A stretch of 64,000 nucleotides of DNA from Anisodus tanguticus (Eukaryota > Streptophyta > Magnoliopsida > Solanales > Solanaceae): contig CM067557.1 in assembly GCA_034509755.1 (NCBI GenBank), positions 16,910,001 through 16,974,000 of the forward strand, written 5' to 3'. The first letter of the stretch is position 1. Every line of letters starts with the position of its first letter. Made by a program: the position numbers and the translations under genes. Below are positions 48,835 through 60,302 of this stretch, piece by piece. The notes below the pieces were generated by a model that did no database searches, was not told where the DNA came from, and was given only the letters and a program-made list of their open reading frames with translations.

Positions 48835-49923
48835 TGTTGGAAATTTACAAATGTGGAATTAAGTTTATCACATTATTTATGACTCGAACAATTGGGGCCC
48901 CGCACGTCGGAAATGTCGTTTTAATGAAAAAGATATTGGTACATATGTGAAATGTTTGAGACATAGAATGATGGACGGTTATTGGATAAATAACAAGTGT
49001 GCCATGTTGGTAAATAAAGGAAAGATTGTGCGAGGTGTAAGATGGAACGGGTCGAAAAGGGCCGCTGAGCCGAGAAGGGCCGCGACGCCTCCCGGACTAA
49101 GCCACAGGTCCGGTGCGCCACGGCTCCCCCTTTGCAGTGCCGCGACGCTAATTGTTTGTTTGGCCACTGGAGCCGCGGCATTTCCCATGCAGTGAATGCT
49201 CGACGGAAGTCCAAAAGTTTGGCTGATTATGAAGAGGTTTTGGAGCATTAACATGGCCGTTTTTCCTCCATAACTCAGCCATTATTTGGCTGCATTAGTT
49301 GGGGGTTAAATGTCATGCATTACATGGTAATTGAATGCCATTATGTGGCATTTGAAAGGCCATATTGCACACCTATAAAATGAGGCCTTTGGCTCAATTC
49401 TATAGATGAACAGAACAGAAATGCACACAATATACATACAAGTATACAATACCACAAAGAGATCAGTTTTCCAGATAAGCAATCCTTCTCTTAGCAATCT
49501 TCATTGTTCGTGTTCTTTGCTGAGGTCATTTGTGTAGGCTTTGCACATTTGATAGTTTGTTGGTTCATTTTGGGAGACTATTGTCCACACTTCCGTAAAG
49601 CCTATATACGGGGGCAATCTTGTCTTAATGATATAGAGACATCTCTCGACTCAGCCAGTGGTGTTGTGATTATCTAATTAGTTGCTAAGTGTTTCAGGTG
49701 TGAACTTGATTCTCAAATGACTCTAACCGTTCGGATTCTTAGCGGTTCTACAAGCCACAAGTGTAGCAGTTCATGTTCTTATATTTCCGAATACAAGATC
49801 CATATTTGAAGTTCCAATTCAAGATCAAGAGATTGACAACTTGTTGGTGTAATCTTGTTGTTTATCCTTTCGATCGCTGTAATAGTTATTTACTATTCCC
49901 GTATGTGCTTTACATATCCAACA
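48835..49923 (+). repeat. 5' LTR of copia D (1089 bp)
   Basis: Bounded by TGTTGGA/TCCAACA inverted ends. It carries a GC-rich block at ~49040-49190 in an otherwise AT-rich element. Confidence 0.93.
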
Positions 49924-50254
49924 ATTTTAAGATAAGATTGTATTAGTGCTCGAAAGATGTGTGCCAGCAGATATGGTCCCAATCTGGCTATGGTTTTCTT
50001 CTTGAAAATAATTCTGTTGACAGTTCTGTTAACAGTTCAAACACTGTCTCTGTCAACAACCGTGCTCTCAAATCTGGTCCTAGTTTTAGTTCTCTCCTTG
50101 ACGGCAGTTACAAATCTGTTTTCATTAAAGGTGGGATCTCTGGATCTGATGATAAGCTTCAAGATACTGTTGATAGTCATGCTAGTATGGCTAAAGATCA
50201 AGGACAAGTTGGTGTCACCGCTCCTGAGGGTGGTGGAAACAAGCACCCACGATA

Positions 50255-50318
50255 GGCTGAGGATGTCAACTAGAGCAAGAGGAGAAGGCTGAAGATGTCA
50301 ACTAGAGCAAGAGGAGAA
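50255..50318 (+). repeat. 32-bp tandem duplication in copia D
   Basis: Two near-identical units of GCTGA(G/A)GATGTCAACTAGAG and the following 12 bases. Confidence 0.9.
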
Positions 50319-50400
50319 GGCTGAAGATGATGTTCTATCATGTAGCCAAAGGCCTATATATGTCCCAGATAAAGGATCCGAATTATGGTAAGGAGGATAT

Positions 50401-51150
50401 GGACACTCAGTCTAATTGAAGTGGGCCAGAATCCAAAAAGTCTAAGTTAATTTATCATTCCTTATCAATAATGTGTTTAGTTAATATCTGAATAAAAGTG
50501 TGTAAAGCAAGGCTGAGAATATGAAAGTGTTTTCATTAAAAACTTATATTCCCTACACTCTAAAATCAGATATTGAATCTCCTTCCTTTCCGGTTAAAGA
50601 TTGGACTATTTTAAACAAAAACTTAAAAGATTCGTTCTTTTGAGTGTAATTATTAAAAGTGTGTAAAGTATGTTCGCACATACGAAGGATAGAGATTCAC
50701 TGACTGTGCGAAAACTGTTACCACTCTTAAGCAAACGCCAAGAATTGTCTGGGCACCAATCTCAAGGGAAGAAGACTAAAAGATAATGGCTTATCTTAAG
50801 ACGTTGAACCTGTCACACTATTTGACAAAAGATCATTCATTTGATAGGATGATATTGGACACTCAGTCGTACAAAGCCTACGGGCGACTGGAGTGGGCCA
50901 GAATTCAGTTGATAGGATGATATCGGACACTCAGTAGTACAAAGCCTACGGGCGACTGGAGTGGGCCAGAATTTCCAGGTTTTAAATGATCTGAAGGACA
51001 AAAGAAATGTAGAAAAGTAATGGACACCTAGTGAGGTGGGCCAGAGTTTCCAGGTCTTAAATGATCAATGATCTGAAGGCCAAAAGAAAGGCAAAAAAGA
51101 ATTTGGACACTCAGTCTTCCATAGCAACTGGAGTGGGCCAGAGTATTCAG
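50401..51150 (+). repeat. Five-copy GGACACTCAG...GTGGGCCAGA repeat in copia D
   Basis: Units begin at 50401, 50857, 50925, 51022 and 51105. The second and third are a precise 68-bp tandem pair; the others are dispersed and shortened. Each ends in GTGGGCCAGA. Confidence 0.85.
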
Positions 51151-51589
51151 ATCACATATGATCCGGTTAAGCCCTAACCACGGGCAAGAGATTGTTCATG
51201 TGAAGCAACGCCACCTCTAAAGTAGAAGGGGTTGGAGAGGTTTTCATCAATAGGAGTTCAGGGAATGGGATCACTCTAAAAGGAGGTGATACATGTCCCA
51301 AACTTGGTTTAAGGGACGATGTTGGTCAACTTGGTTTGAGACTAGTTCAACGGGTCTGTAATAACTAAGAATGGTACAATATGTCTGTAGCTAAGTGAAT
51401 GATATATTTGTAATCCGTGCATCTATGTCATCATAGATTAAGACACGTTAAATAAAAAGTCATTCAAAAGCTAACGAAGTTGAGATTGTTGCCTTCTGTC
51501 GACATAAACCCTCAAAATGAATGTGAGGTAGAGACAAAATCAACTTTCCAAGTTCCATCAAAGGAATAGCGAAAGAAGCACCGCTCCTC

Positions 51590-52160
51590 TAGAACTTAGT
51601 CACACCTACATGGTTGAATTGAAGTTTGTACAAAATAGAGGGGGGAGACAAGTACTTTGTAACCTTCATTGATGATAGTACAATGTATTACATAATTTGT
51701 TTGTTGAAAAGCAACGATGAAGCTGTTGAAGCGGATAAGCGCTACAAAGCAGAAGTTGAAAATTAACTAAGCCTACGGATTGAGGAATTTGTAGTGATTG
51801 AGGGGGAAAATGTGAAGCATCGTTCATCAACGACTGCTCATTACTCACCTCAGTCTAACGGTGTTAGCAAGCACAAAGTTGTACGCCCAAAATATGTTAG
51901 GCAAGGCTATCCTTACCACTAATGTGATTCTCAACAGAACTAAGCATAAGGATAAGGATAACCCTCCGTGTGAAACATGAAAAGGATCCCACCTACAAAT
52001 GTTGTGTTGTGGGGTGGCTTGGTAGAGGTTGGAATACCGTAACAGGTCAAGTTGGACCTAAGACTGTAAATTGCATATCCACTGGATCTACAAATAACAG
52101 TAGTGTTTATCGCCTCCTGGTGTCGAAGAATGCTGAATTCTTTGAAGATAAATTTCATTG
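51590..52160 (+). pseudogene. pol: Copia D integrase relic
   Basis: At ~51640-51735 the text reads GGDKYFVTFIDDSTMYY, then LLKSNDEAVEAD, the catalytic-core segment with Asp. At ~51815-51885 TTAHYSPQSNGVSKHKV corresponds to the Gln-Asn-Gly segment, with the catalytic Glu position reading Ser-Lys. From 51988 the domain after the core reads GQVGPKTVNC, then STNNSSVYRLLV and KNAEFFEDKFH. Stops and frame changes separate these parts; the enzyme cannot be made. Confidence 0.85.
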
Positions 52161-52379
52161 AGAAGGGAAAAAAAGTAATTGCTCGAGGTTAATAAGAACC
52201 CGCAAGTGCTGACTGTCCGAAACTAGACGTTCCGTATCTACAGGACTCAGAAGTTGCTGACTATCCGGAACTTAATCTTCCAGATCTACAAAACTCGAGG
52301 ATTCTAGATGTTGAACCAAGATGGAGCAAAGAGGGGATAAAGACTTGTTCTAGGCCTTCTAGCTTGTATGGTTGAGAAC

Positions 52380-52690
52380 GAACCATGGACAATTAACAAA
52401 GAATTGTCATCTCCAGAAGCACTGGTTTGGAAAGAAGCTATAGAGAGAGAAATAAATTCTATCAGATAGAACCATATTTGTGTAATAGTTGACCTTCCTC
52501 CGGGAAAAGAACCTTTGAGTTGTAAAAGTGAATATTCAAAAGTAAGTACAAAGTAGATAGATCTACTGACGAGTATAAGGCCTCGACTACTTGGACATGT
52601 GCTCCCTTGAGAATAGCTTAACATCTATGGCCATTGCAGTCTTACGTGATATGGATATTGATGCAGCCTTCCTAACCGAAGAGTTGGAAG
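52380..52690 (+). pseudogene. pol: Copia D reverse transcriptase relic (N-terminal part)
   Basis: The text encodes EPWTINKELSSPEALVWKEA and EREINSI, then VDLPPGKEPLSCK and a YKVDRSTDEYKA block, the usual start of copia RT. A remnant of the IAVLRDMDIDAAFL type (normally IHQMDVKTAFL) follows at ~52633-52672. The catalytic YVDD segment could not be found, so a large part of RT is missing. Confidence 0.8.
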
Positions 52691-53214
52691 GGGAGGATCA
52701 GAGTTGGTTTGTTGGACTGTTGGGCTTCTTTCTGAACTTTCATTTTGGTCCCTGAAATGTTTACATTTTGGTCCTGGAAGTTTCAGATAAAACAGAAATA
52801 ATGAATCTGACAACAGAAATATTGACTCTGAAGTTAGAAAGGCAACAGTTGAAAAACCAACAGTTTGAAAGTGGAAGTCATATTGAAACAAAAGTCTCGA
52901 TATGAAAGATATGAGTATCACAAATAACATCTTTGGAATTGGTATTTCTAAGACATCTAACGGACTGGTCTAACTCCAAACTCGGTTGAGAGATAGTTGA
53001 CAGTCTCGTTGAAGTCACTAATGGATATGAATTATTTAATTGATTGGAATCATGGTGCACCCGTATACCAGGAGCGATATGCGCAGGTCATATGTAGTTC
53101 AATGTATTGTACATATTACAACCGACCTGGTATCGGCCTACAAAGCAGATCAGTTGAACTAAGGTTCACTCGTGATTCTGGAAATGATCGATAGAAGGTG
53201 TTAAGTCAGATATG

Positions 53215-53600
53215 ACGATATCTGAAATATTCGCTTATCTACGAATTATGGTATTCTAATGTCTGGCGGTTTTGGGAGAACACAGTGATGCAAACTGGAC
53301 ATCAGATATGAAGAACACCAAAACCACAAGTAGATATGATAGGTGTGTCTTGGAAAATCCTTCAGCAGTTATACACTGCGGCTAGCCGCTCGGCTTCAGG
53401 AAGGGCACAGATGACGGCGTCTGGACATATCTATCGGATATGTCAGAGTCATAAGACTGTATGTCAGTTGATCACTAAGGGTGTCACTTCCTTGATTACT
53501 AATCAAAGGATATAGAGGACCATTTAACTAAGGGACTACCTGAAGATCAAGAGTTCTGCCTGTCTAGGGGGATGGGCTTAAAACCCAAACGATATGAACC
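53215..53600 (+). pseudogene. pol: Copia D RNase H relic
   Basis: Fragments matching the C-terminus of copia Pol: a GENTVMQTGHQI-type text where GYSDANW is expected in another frame, then MCQSHKT- and EDHLTKGLPEDQEF, SRGMGLKP at ~53515-53582. The closing LTKGL block is conserved across copia elements. Heavily frameshifted. Confidence 0.7.
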
Positions 53601-54228
53601 TTTTTGGTGGTAACCCAACCATACTAACTGGAGATCCCAAGAATTTAGTTCAATAGGAAAACTAAGTCGCAAAAGGTTCAGTTAAGGGCTTTGGTGGAAG
53701 CAAGAGCACTTCGGATGATGATTTCTGTAAAGAAACATGAATCCAAAGTCATTCCCACGATAGACATTAAAAGTGCTACCTGCATGGTGGGTAAAGATTA
53801 AGTTTCCAAACCTTTAACAATCCTCAAACGGTTGAGGTTAAGGTTGGGGAAACTTTTAATGATTTCTAACACTTGTGAAGTGGGGTATAACAGGATACCT
53901 TGTAGGAGATCACCTATTTAAGTGCGAGGACAGGCCACCTCAAGTGAATACATTTAAGAATCCATGAGTGTCCACGACCACAACGGACAGAACAATAAGA
54001 AGAATCAAATAAAATGGAGGTATTGTGTTGGTACCGTTGTCTTGGCTTACATTAAACACTGACGGTTTAAGACATCACGTTCACCGCACAGTAAGTAAGT
54101 CCGATGGTATTCAACTAGGGAAGGTTCAAAGTGGAAGCTACCTCTCCTGATGCAATATCTTTTCGCTGAAAGATTGCTGAAAGTAGGCACCTTACGTGTG
54201 TGCCCAAAATCTCTTTCAAGAGGGGATT

Positions 54229-55388
54229 GTTGGAAATTTACTAATGTGGAATTAAGTTTATCCCATTATTTATGACTCGAACAATTGGGGCCCCGCACGT
54301 CTGAAATGTCGTTTCCACACATGTGCAATCTTAGTGCCAAGTATCGTAAATTTCGTTAATGAAAGAGATATTGGTACGTAAGTGAAATATTTGAGACATC
54401 GAATGATGGACGGTTATTGGATAAATAACAAGTGTTCCACGTTGGTAAAAGAAAGAAGGATTGTGCGAGGTGTAAGATGGAACGGGTCGGAAAGGGTCGC
54501 GGAACCGAGAAGGGTCGCGGCGCCTCTCGGACTGGGCCGCAGTGCCGGAGCGCAGTGGCTCCCCCTTGCAGCGCTGCGATGCTAATTGTATGTTTGGCCA
54601 CTTGAGCCGCGGCGGCGCGACTCTAATGTTATAGAGCCGCGACGCTTCCCAGGTAGTTAATGCTTGACGAAAGTCCAAAAGTTTGGCTGATTATGGAAAG
54701 GTTTTAGAGCATTAACATGGCAGTTTTTCCTCCATAACTCAGCCATTATTTGGCTGCATTAGTTGGGGGTTAAATGTCATCCATTACATGGTAATTGAAT
54801 GCCATTATGGGGCATTTGAAAGGCCATCTTGCACACCTATAAAATGAGGCCTTTGGCTAAATTCTATAGATGAATAGAAAAGAAATGCACACAATATACA
54901 TACAAGTATACAACACCACAAAGAAATCAGTTTTCCTGATAAGCAATCCTTCTCTTAGCAATCTTCATTATTCGTGTTCTCCGCTGAGGTCATTTGTGTA
55001 GGCTTTGCACATTTGATAGTTTGTTGTTTCATCTTGGGAGACTATTGTCCACACTTCTGTAAAGCCTATATACAGGGGCAATCTTGTCTTAAAGACATAG
55101 AGCCATCTCTCGACTCAGCCGGTGGTGTTGTGATTATATAATTGGTTGCTAAGTGTTTCAGGTGTGAACTTGATTCTCAAAGGACTCTAACCATTCGGAT
55201 TCTCAGCGGTTCTACAAGCCACAAGTGTAGCAGTTCATGTTCTTGTATTTTCGAATACAAGATCCATATTTGAAGTTCCAATTCAAGATCAAGAGATTGA
55301 CAACTTGTTGTTGTAATCTTTGTTGTTTATCCTTTCGATCACTGTAATAGTTATTTACTATTCTCGTACGTGCTTTACATATCCAATA
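54229..55388 (+). repeat. 3' LTR of copia D (1160 bp)
   Basis: Starts after a PPT-like AAGAGGGGAT (54219-54228). Compared with the 5' LTR it has about 43 extra bases near 54315-54357 and another extra segment near 54610-54650. Confidence 0.92.
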
Positions 55389-55393
55389 AAAAT

Positions 55394-56209
55394 TTCTGTA
55401 AATTCTCTTTATATTTTGGGCTGCTAAGATAGTAAAAGGGGCATAAGTTTTGGCCCATTCTTGAAGGTTCTCTCCCCTATCTATACACCTTCAACTTCTC
55501 CCACATTCAAGGTAATAATTCCCCATAATTAGGTTTTAAAACCTATTATTTTAACAGTAGAATTACCATCTTTTACTCATGAAATCTATATAATATCAAG
55601 AATCTTTTTAAGAACTCAAGTGAAGGATTTGGCTAGGGTTTCTTCCTAAAGGTGAGTCTACTATATTAAGCTCAAATGCATGATTAATTAGTGGGATGGT
55701 GATTGAAATCCATAAGTTCTTGACATCTAGTTGATATATGTTGTAGAAAATGGGGAAATGATTTAAATGGTGGCTGTGAGTAAATTGTTGGCCTCATAGT
55801 TGATGATGGAGGTTGTTATACATATATAGATGGTTGTAGTACCATTGTTTGCAAAAAGAATGGCTATGAATTAAATAGATACTATTATGAAGAATGTAAA
55901 GAAAAATGTGCTCTAGATGTTTGATAAAATGCAAAGATCCAAAACATTAGCATTAACACTAATATTAGTCCTATTTGACTTTATTTTTGTAGATTGACGT
56001 CATAAAGGTGATTGAACATTAAGTACTGTGAAAGTATAAAATTAGGCATGTTAAGTTGAACCCTTCGCTATACAATTGTGTATTCTTATTAAAGTTCATG
56101 ATGCCTAAATATGTCTACGTAATTTTTTACTGTTTTCCAAATCTTAAATGTATAATTAAGGAAGACGAGAGATAATGTGCTACCCTTATTTCTTTGAATG
56201 TTATATTTC
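55394..56209 (+). mobile_element. Gypsy LTR fragment, right half
   Basis: Resumes the LTR interrupted at 48834, with the text GCTGCTAAGATAGTAAAAGG and a GAAATCCATAAGTTC region typical of this LTR group. Its right end is not seen; it abuts the broken end of copia B, with the exact join between ~56040 and 56209. Confidence 0.6.
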
Positions 56210-57217
56210 TGGACAACCACCCCAATCAGCATCTGTGTATGATACAAGTGTGGATGGAGAGGAAGGATATAAATGCAAACCATAGTCCAGTGTACCCTGA
56301 ATATACCTAATGATGCATTTGATTACATTCATGTGCTCAATTCGGGGATCATGCATGAATAAACACACCTACTGGACGGCATACGTAATATCCGGTATTG
56401 TAAAAGTAAGATACTGAAGGGCCCCTGCAAGACTGCGATAGTGGGTCGGGTCCTCGTATGGTGCGCCGGCCGCAACACTAAGCTTGGGCTTTGTATCAAT
56501 AGGAGTGGAAGTGGACTTACGGGATGACATCCCAGCCCTCTCGATGATCTCAGCCGCATACTTTCTTTGAGACAAAAACAAACCATCTGAATGACGCTTG
56601 ACTGCAATCCCCAAAAAGTAACTCAAGGGCCCTAAGTCTTTCATAGAAAACTCAGAGCTGAGCATGGCCATGATACACTGGCGTAAGGCATCGGAAGAGG
56701 CAGTCAAAATGATATCATCCACATACAACAGAATGTAGGCCAACGACGAACCACGACGGTAGATGAATAAGGAATTATCTGACAAGCTGTGAGTGAACCC
56801 AATAGTCGAAACATAGTCAGCAAACCTCGTATACGAGGCCTGTGGAGACTTCTTAAGCCCATATAAGGACTTCATCAATAAGCAAACATGTTGAGGATGG
56901 TGAGGATCCTTGAATCCCAACGGCTGATGCATATAGACTGTTTCCTTGAGATCACCATGTAGGAAAGCATTTTTGACATCCAACTGATAAATAGGCCATG
57001 CCTTCGAGAGAGACAAGCTAAGCACAGTGCAAATGGTAGCCGGCTTGACCACCGTACTAAACGTCTCACCACAATCTATCACAACCTGTTGAGTCTTACC
57101 ATCACCCACAAGCCATGCCTTATGTCGAGAGAATGAACCATCAGAATTTTCCTTATGAACAAAAATCCGCATAGACCTGATAACATTAATACCAGAGGGA
57201 CGGGCAACAACTCCCAC
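56210..57217 (-). pseudogene. pol: Copia B reverse transcriptase and truncated RNase H
   Basis: RT frame 57217-56369 is open, with GVNVIR-type start (GINVIRSMRIFVHKE), IYQLDVKNAFLHGDLKE, LKKSPQASYTRFADY, the intact YVDDIILT catalytic motif, and PLSYFLGIAVKRH. It ends at a TAG after FTIPDITYAVQ. Past the stop the same frame reads VCLFMHDPRIEHMN to YTDADWGGCP with the first RNase H Asp preserved, then is cut at 56210. A frameshift near 57210 separates it from the upstream integrase frame. Acts, in intact relatives, in cytoplasmic particles. Confidence 0.92.
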
Positions 57218-58215
57218 GTCTTATTACCAATAAGAGTATTATATTCATCAGTCATAACAATTTTCCAATTCGGGTCGTTTAAGGCAGACACAGGATTACG
57301 GGGCAAGGGGGATTTAGAGATATTCGAATGTAAATTAAAATGTCTTTTTGGTGTAAAAATACCCCGTTGATTACGAGTGACTTGTCTAAGAGTCGAAGAA
57401 GAGGTGGGCGGATTTTGGGAATTTTCTGGGCTCGGGAAGGACTGGCCAGCAGGCAATGGCCCTGCTGGCCCAATTTTGGAAACAGACCTGCGTCGAAACG
57501 GATGGCCCAGGCTCGGACCAGCTCCAGTGTTGGGCTGGACTGGCCCAATCACTGAATCTGGCCCAGTGAGAAGATGAGGCAGTGCTGACCGAGATAGGCC
57601 AGTTGGACCAGCGGGCAGTGGGCCCGCTGGAGAATTTTGGGTGCGGGAGATGTCCAAAAAATGCCGAATAATATACGGGGATATATGGTCATCCAAAAAA
57701 TTATACGAACTAGGTTCGGGAGTATGAACTTTCGTAAATGGAAATTGGATTTCATCAAAAATGACATGGCGATTAATTATGATTTTCTTGAAGGATAAAT
57801 CAAAGCATTTGTAACCACGATGATTAGACGGATAACCCAAAAACACACACGGAGTAGACCGAGCCCGAAGTTTGTTAATTGTAGTGGATGGGAATAACGG
57901 ATAACACAAGCACCCAAAAACCTGAAGATGAGAATAAGAAGGGTTCTTATTATATAGGATTTGGAGGGGGGAAGAATATGTCAGACCTTTGGAAGGAATT
58001 ATGTTAAGGAGATATGTTGCCATTTGAAGAGCATGATGCCAAAAATATAGGGGTACGGAAGTATGAAGTAAGATAGTGTGGACAATGTTATTTATGGAAC
58101 GAATTTTGCGTTTGGCTTTCCCATTTTGTGAAGATGTATGACGGCACGAAAAATGAAAAATGATCCCATTATTTGCACAGAACTCCCGAAACACTATTGT
58201 CATATTCTTTCCCAT
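57205..58215 (-). pseudogene. pol: Copia B integrase C-terminal half and linker
   Basis: Open from 58215: REFCANNGIIFHFSCRHTSS and QNGKAKRKIR, where the catalytic Glu of QNGKAE appears as Lys. Then ATYLLNIIPSKG, LRARSTPCVFLGYPSNHRGY and a long Gly/Pro/Ala-rich linker (PAGPLPAGP repeated) before RNQRGIFTPKRHFN and MTDEYNTLIGNKTWELLP, the start of RT. The frame shifts near 57210. In the parent this was internal to one polyprotein. Confidence 0.88.
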
Positions 58216-59012
58216 TATCGCACTGAATATTTTTTATTTCTCTTTCGAATTGTGTTCTAATGAATGCTCTAAATTTTATGAAGGCGGAAAACACTTGAAA
58301 TTTATTGGCAATTGGAAACGTCCACAAAAATTTAGAATAATCATCCAAAAGAAGCACATAATATCGATGACCCAACGAGCTAAGAACAGGAGACGTCCAT
58401 AGGTTGCTATGAATAATATCAAATGACATTGAAGTATGAGAATTTGAGTCTATAAATGGCAACTTAACAACTTTTCCTAAAGAACAAGATTGACAAAGTG
58501 GAGTACGACTCGTACCCTTACAAGAAATAAAACTATTTTTATCTAAAACTGATAAAATAGAGGATCCCGGATGACCAAGGCGAGCATGCCACAAGGAAGG
58601 AGAAATGGTTGCAAAGGCTAATGGCAAGGCTTGATTCGATGGACCGACACCGGGCGTGATAGGATAAAGATCTCCCCTACTATCACACCTCATGAGAGGA
58701 CTCCCCGTCTTGAAGTCCTTCATAGAGAAACCAAAAGGATCAAATTTAACTGAAACAGAATTTTCAGTGGGGAACTTTCGGACAGACACTAAGTTTTTAA
58801 TCAATTTGGGAGCATGTAAAGTATTTTTCAAGATAAGGGGTGGATTGGGGGGAGACAACGTTTTCTGACCATAACCCTGAATTGGAATAGAGTTGCTATT
58901 ACCGACAACTATACTGCGAGGGTTATTCAAATTGGAATAACATGAGAGAGTACCTGAATAGGGATGTCATGTGGGTGGTGGCACCGGTATCCATATACCA
59001 ATTTGGGTCCGG
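58169..59012 (-). pseudogene. pol: Copia B protease and integrase N-terminal half
   Basis: The protease active-site text (WYMDTGATTHMT) lies at about 58970-59005, but the frame is shifted after MHTLRLT, so gag no longer runs into pol. From 58930 to 58169 the frame is open: IQGYGQKTLSPP, MRCDSRGDLYPI, LWHARLGHPGSSIL, CQSCSLGKVVKLPF, FDIIHSNLWTSP (catalytic Asp replaced by Asn), YYVLLLDDYSKF and IQCDNGKEYDN. A frameshift near 58190 breaks the core. Two of the three acidic positions of the integrase core are therefore altered in this copy (with the next fragment). Confidence 0.88.
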
Positions 59013-60146
59013 TTATGTCAACCTTAGTGTGTGCATCGCAGCCTCAATATCGGTCTGAGTGGGGCCTGCTGCGTGGTGAGCTTGCGGAGGCCGGGGCTCA
59101 AGTATTCCAGAACTGGGCGGTTGCCGTGGGCTGAAACCGCTGGAATTGCTGCCGTTACTGGGCCAGTGGGCAGTGGGCAGTGGGCCGTTTGGGCTGCTGG
59201 AAAGCCCACTGGCCAGTGGTTGCAAACTATGGTGGAGCTGGGCCGTAGGGCCACTGCCCACTGGTCCAAGCCCACGGCCCAGAGGCCCAAGGCTGAGACC
59301 AGGGGTTCGGTGGCCCACTGGAAACTGGAGGGGGGTCACTGCTACTGCTTTGGCCACCGTGACTGCCGCCTGAACCGCCGCGTTTGCCCCCACAATTTTT
59401 ATTTTTCGGCCATTGTTGTTGCCCCCGTGGGATTGGTTTTGGTTCGAATTGTTGCCACAATTTTGAGGACTTGGGGAGGAAGTCATCATGACCACGGGTC
59501 TAGCATTAGTAGCCGCCTTTTTAGCCAAACCGGCTTCTTTTAAGGTAAGCATGGATCGGGCTTGATAGAACCTTGGAAGAGGATTACTTTGACGAAAGAG
59601 AGTCCGAACGCCACTATAGGCCTCGGATAGGTCAGCGAACATCTGTAAAACAAGACGATCTTCACTAACAGGCGCACCAACGTTGCGGAGTTGGTCCGCC
59701 AATTCCTTCAACCTTTTGCAATATGCTGAAACGTTCGGGAATTTTTCTATGTTGATGTGGGAAAAATGCTGTTCAAGGGTAACAACTCTGGAATTTTGAT
59801 TATCCTGGAATATGTCACGCAATATATCCCATGCGGCCATCGCCGTAGCGTCTGGCTCGATAATCGTCTGCAATAGGTCGGTGGAGATAATAGAATATAT
59901 CCACTGAAGGACAGTGGCATCAAGCATTGTCCATAATTTAGGATCATCATCGCGTTTAGGAACCTTTGTATCATCAAGAGCCACGGGGATGATGTGATGG
60001 ATGATTTGATGCGAATGAGCGTGAATTTTGAACAACTCGGCCCACGTCGCGTATTGGACGTTTTCTATTTCAAGAATTAACGGGATATGATTCTTGATGT
60101 TAGAAACAACAAGGGCAGGGTGAAACGAGTTCTTTGATGTAGACAT
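59013..60146 (-). CDS. gag: Copia B Gag polyprotein part (377 residues, uninterrupted)
   Basis: Gag of a Ty1/copia element, forming particles around element RNA. The start MSTSKNSFHPALV is chosen because copia A begins at the same place; the same frame is open for 37 more codons upstream as leader. The core (residues ~12-220) has NVQYATWAELFKIHAHSHQ, EPDATAMAAWDILRDIF, FPNVSAYCKRLKELADQL and LSEAYSGVRTL. The C-terminal third is Asn/Gly- then Gly/Pro/Leu-rich without a CCHC knuckle. It ends with MHTLRLT at a TAA caused by a frame change before protease. It is part of a dead element, and whether it is expressed is unknown. Confidence 0.88.
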   Translation of the reverse strand: MSTSKNSFHPALVVSNIKNHIPLILEIENVQYATWAELFKIHAHSHQIIHHIIPVALDDTKVPKRDDDPKLWTMLDATVLQWIYSIISTDLLQTIIEPDATAMAAWDILRDIFQDNQNSRVVTLEQHFSHINIEKFPNVSAYCKRLKELADQLRNVGAPVSEDRLVLQMFADLSEAYSGVRTLFRQSNPLPRFYQARSMLTLKEAGLAKKAATNARPVVMMTSSPSPQNCGNNSNQNQSHGGNNNGRKIKIVGANAAVQAAVTVAKAVAVTPLQFPVGHRTPGLSLGPLGRGLGPVGSGPTAQLHHSLQPLASGLSSSPNGPLPTAHWPSNGSNSSGFSPRQPPSSGILEPRPPQAHHAAGPTQTDIEAAMHTLRLT

Positions 60147-60290
60147 ACCGAAAGAACAAGAGGTGAAAGAGGGATTAGTAAGAGAGATTTTGAGAGCGGA
60201 AGACAAAATTTGGTAAAACCCGAGGGGGGTGGGGTCTTGGCCGAGAGGGAGGAACAAAAAATTTGAGAGAAATTTTTTGTGTGCCCTAGA

Positions 60291-60302
60291 CTTTTGATAC
60301 CA
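60291..60302 (-). other. PBS of copia B, tRNA-iMet type
   Basis: Minus strand reads TGGTATCAAAAG at the LTR edge, one base from the PBS of copia A (TGGTATCAGAAG). Confidence 0.88.

Larger units (their letters stand above)
48835..55388 (+). mobile_element. Copia element D, complete with target duplication
   Basis: 6554 bp. LTRs begin TGTTGGAAATTTAC and end ATATCCAACA (5') or ATATCCAATA (3'). Exact 5-bp duplication AAAAT at 48830-48834 and 55389-55393. The interior keeps integrase, RT and RNase H remnants in copia order, all broken by stops and frameshifts, and a tandem-repeat-rich 5' third. It is a different family from A/B and C. The LTRs differ by substitutions and by blocks present only in the 3' copy. 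Confidence 0.93.

Noticed and set aside
48835..55388. Copia D as an active element
   Set aside because: Integrase, RT and RNase H are all broken, and the central RT segment is missing.
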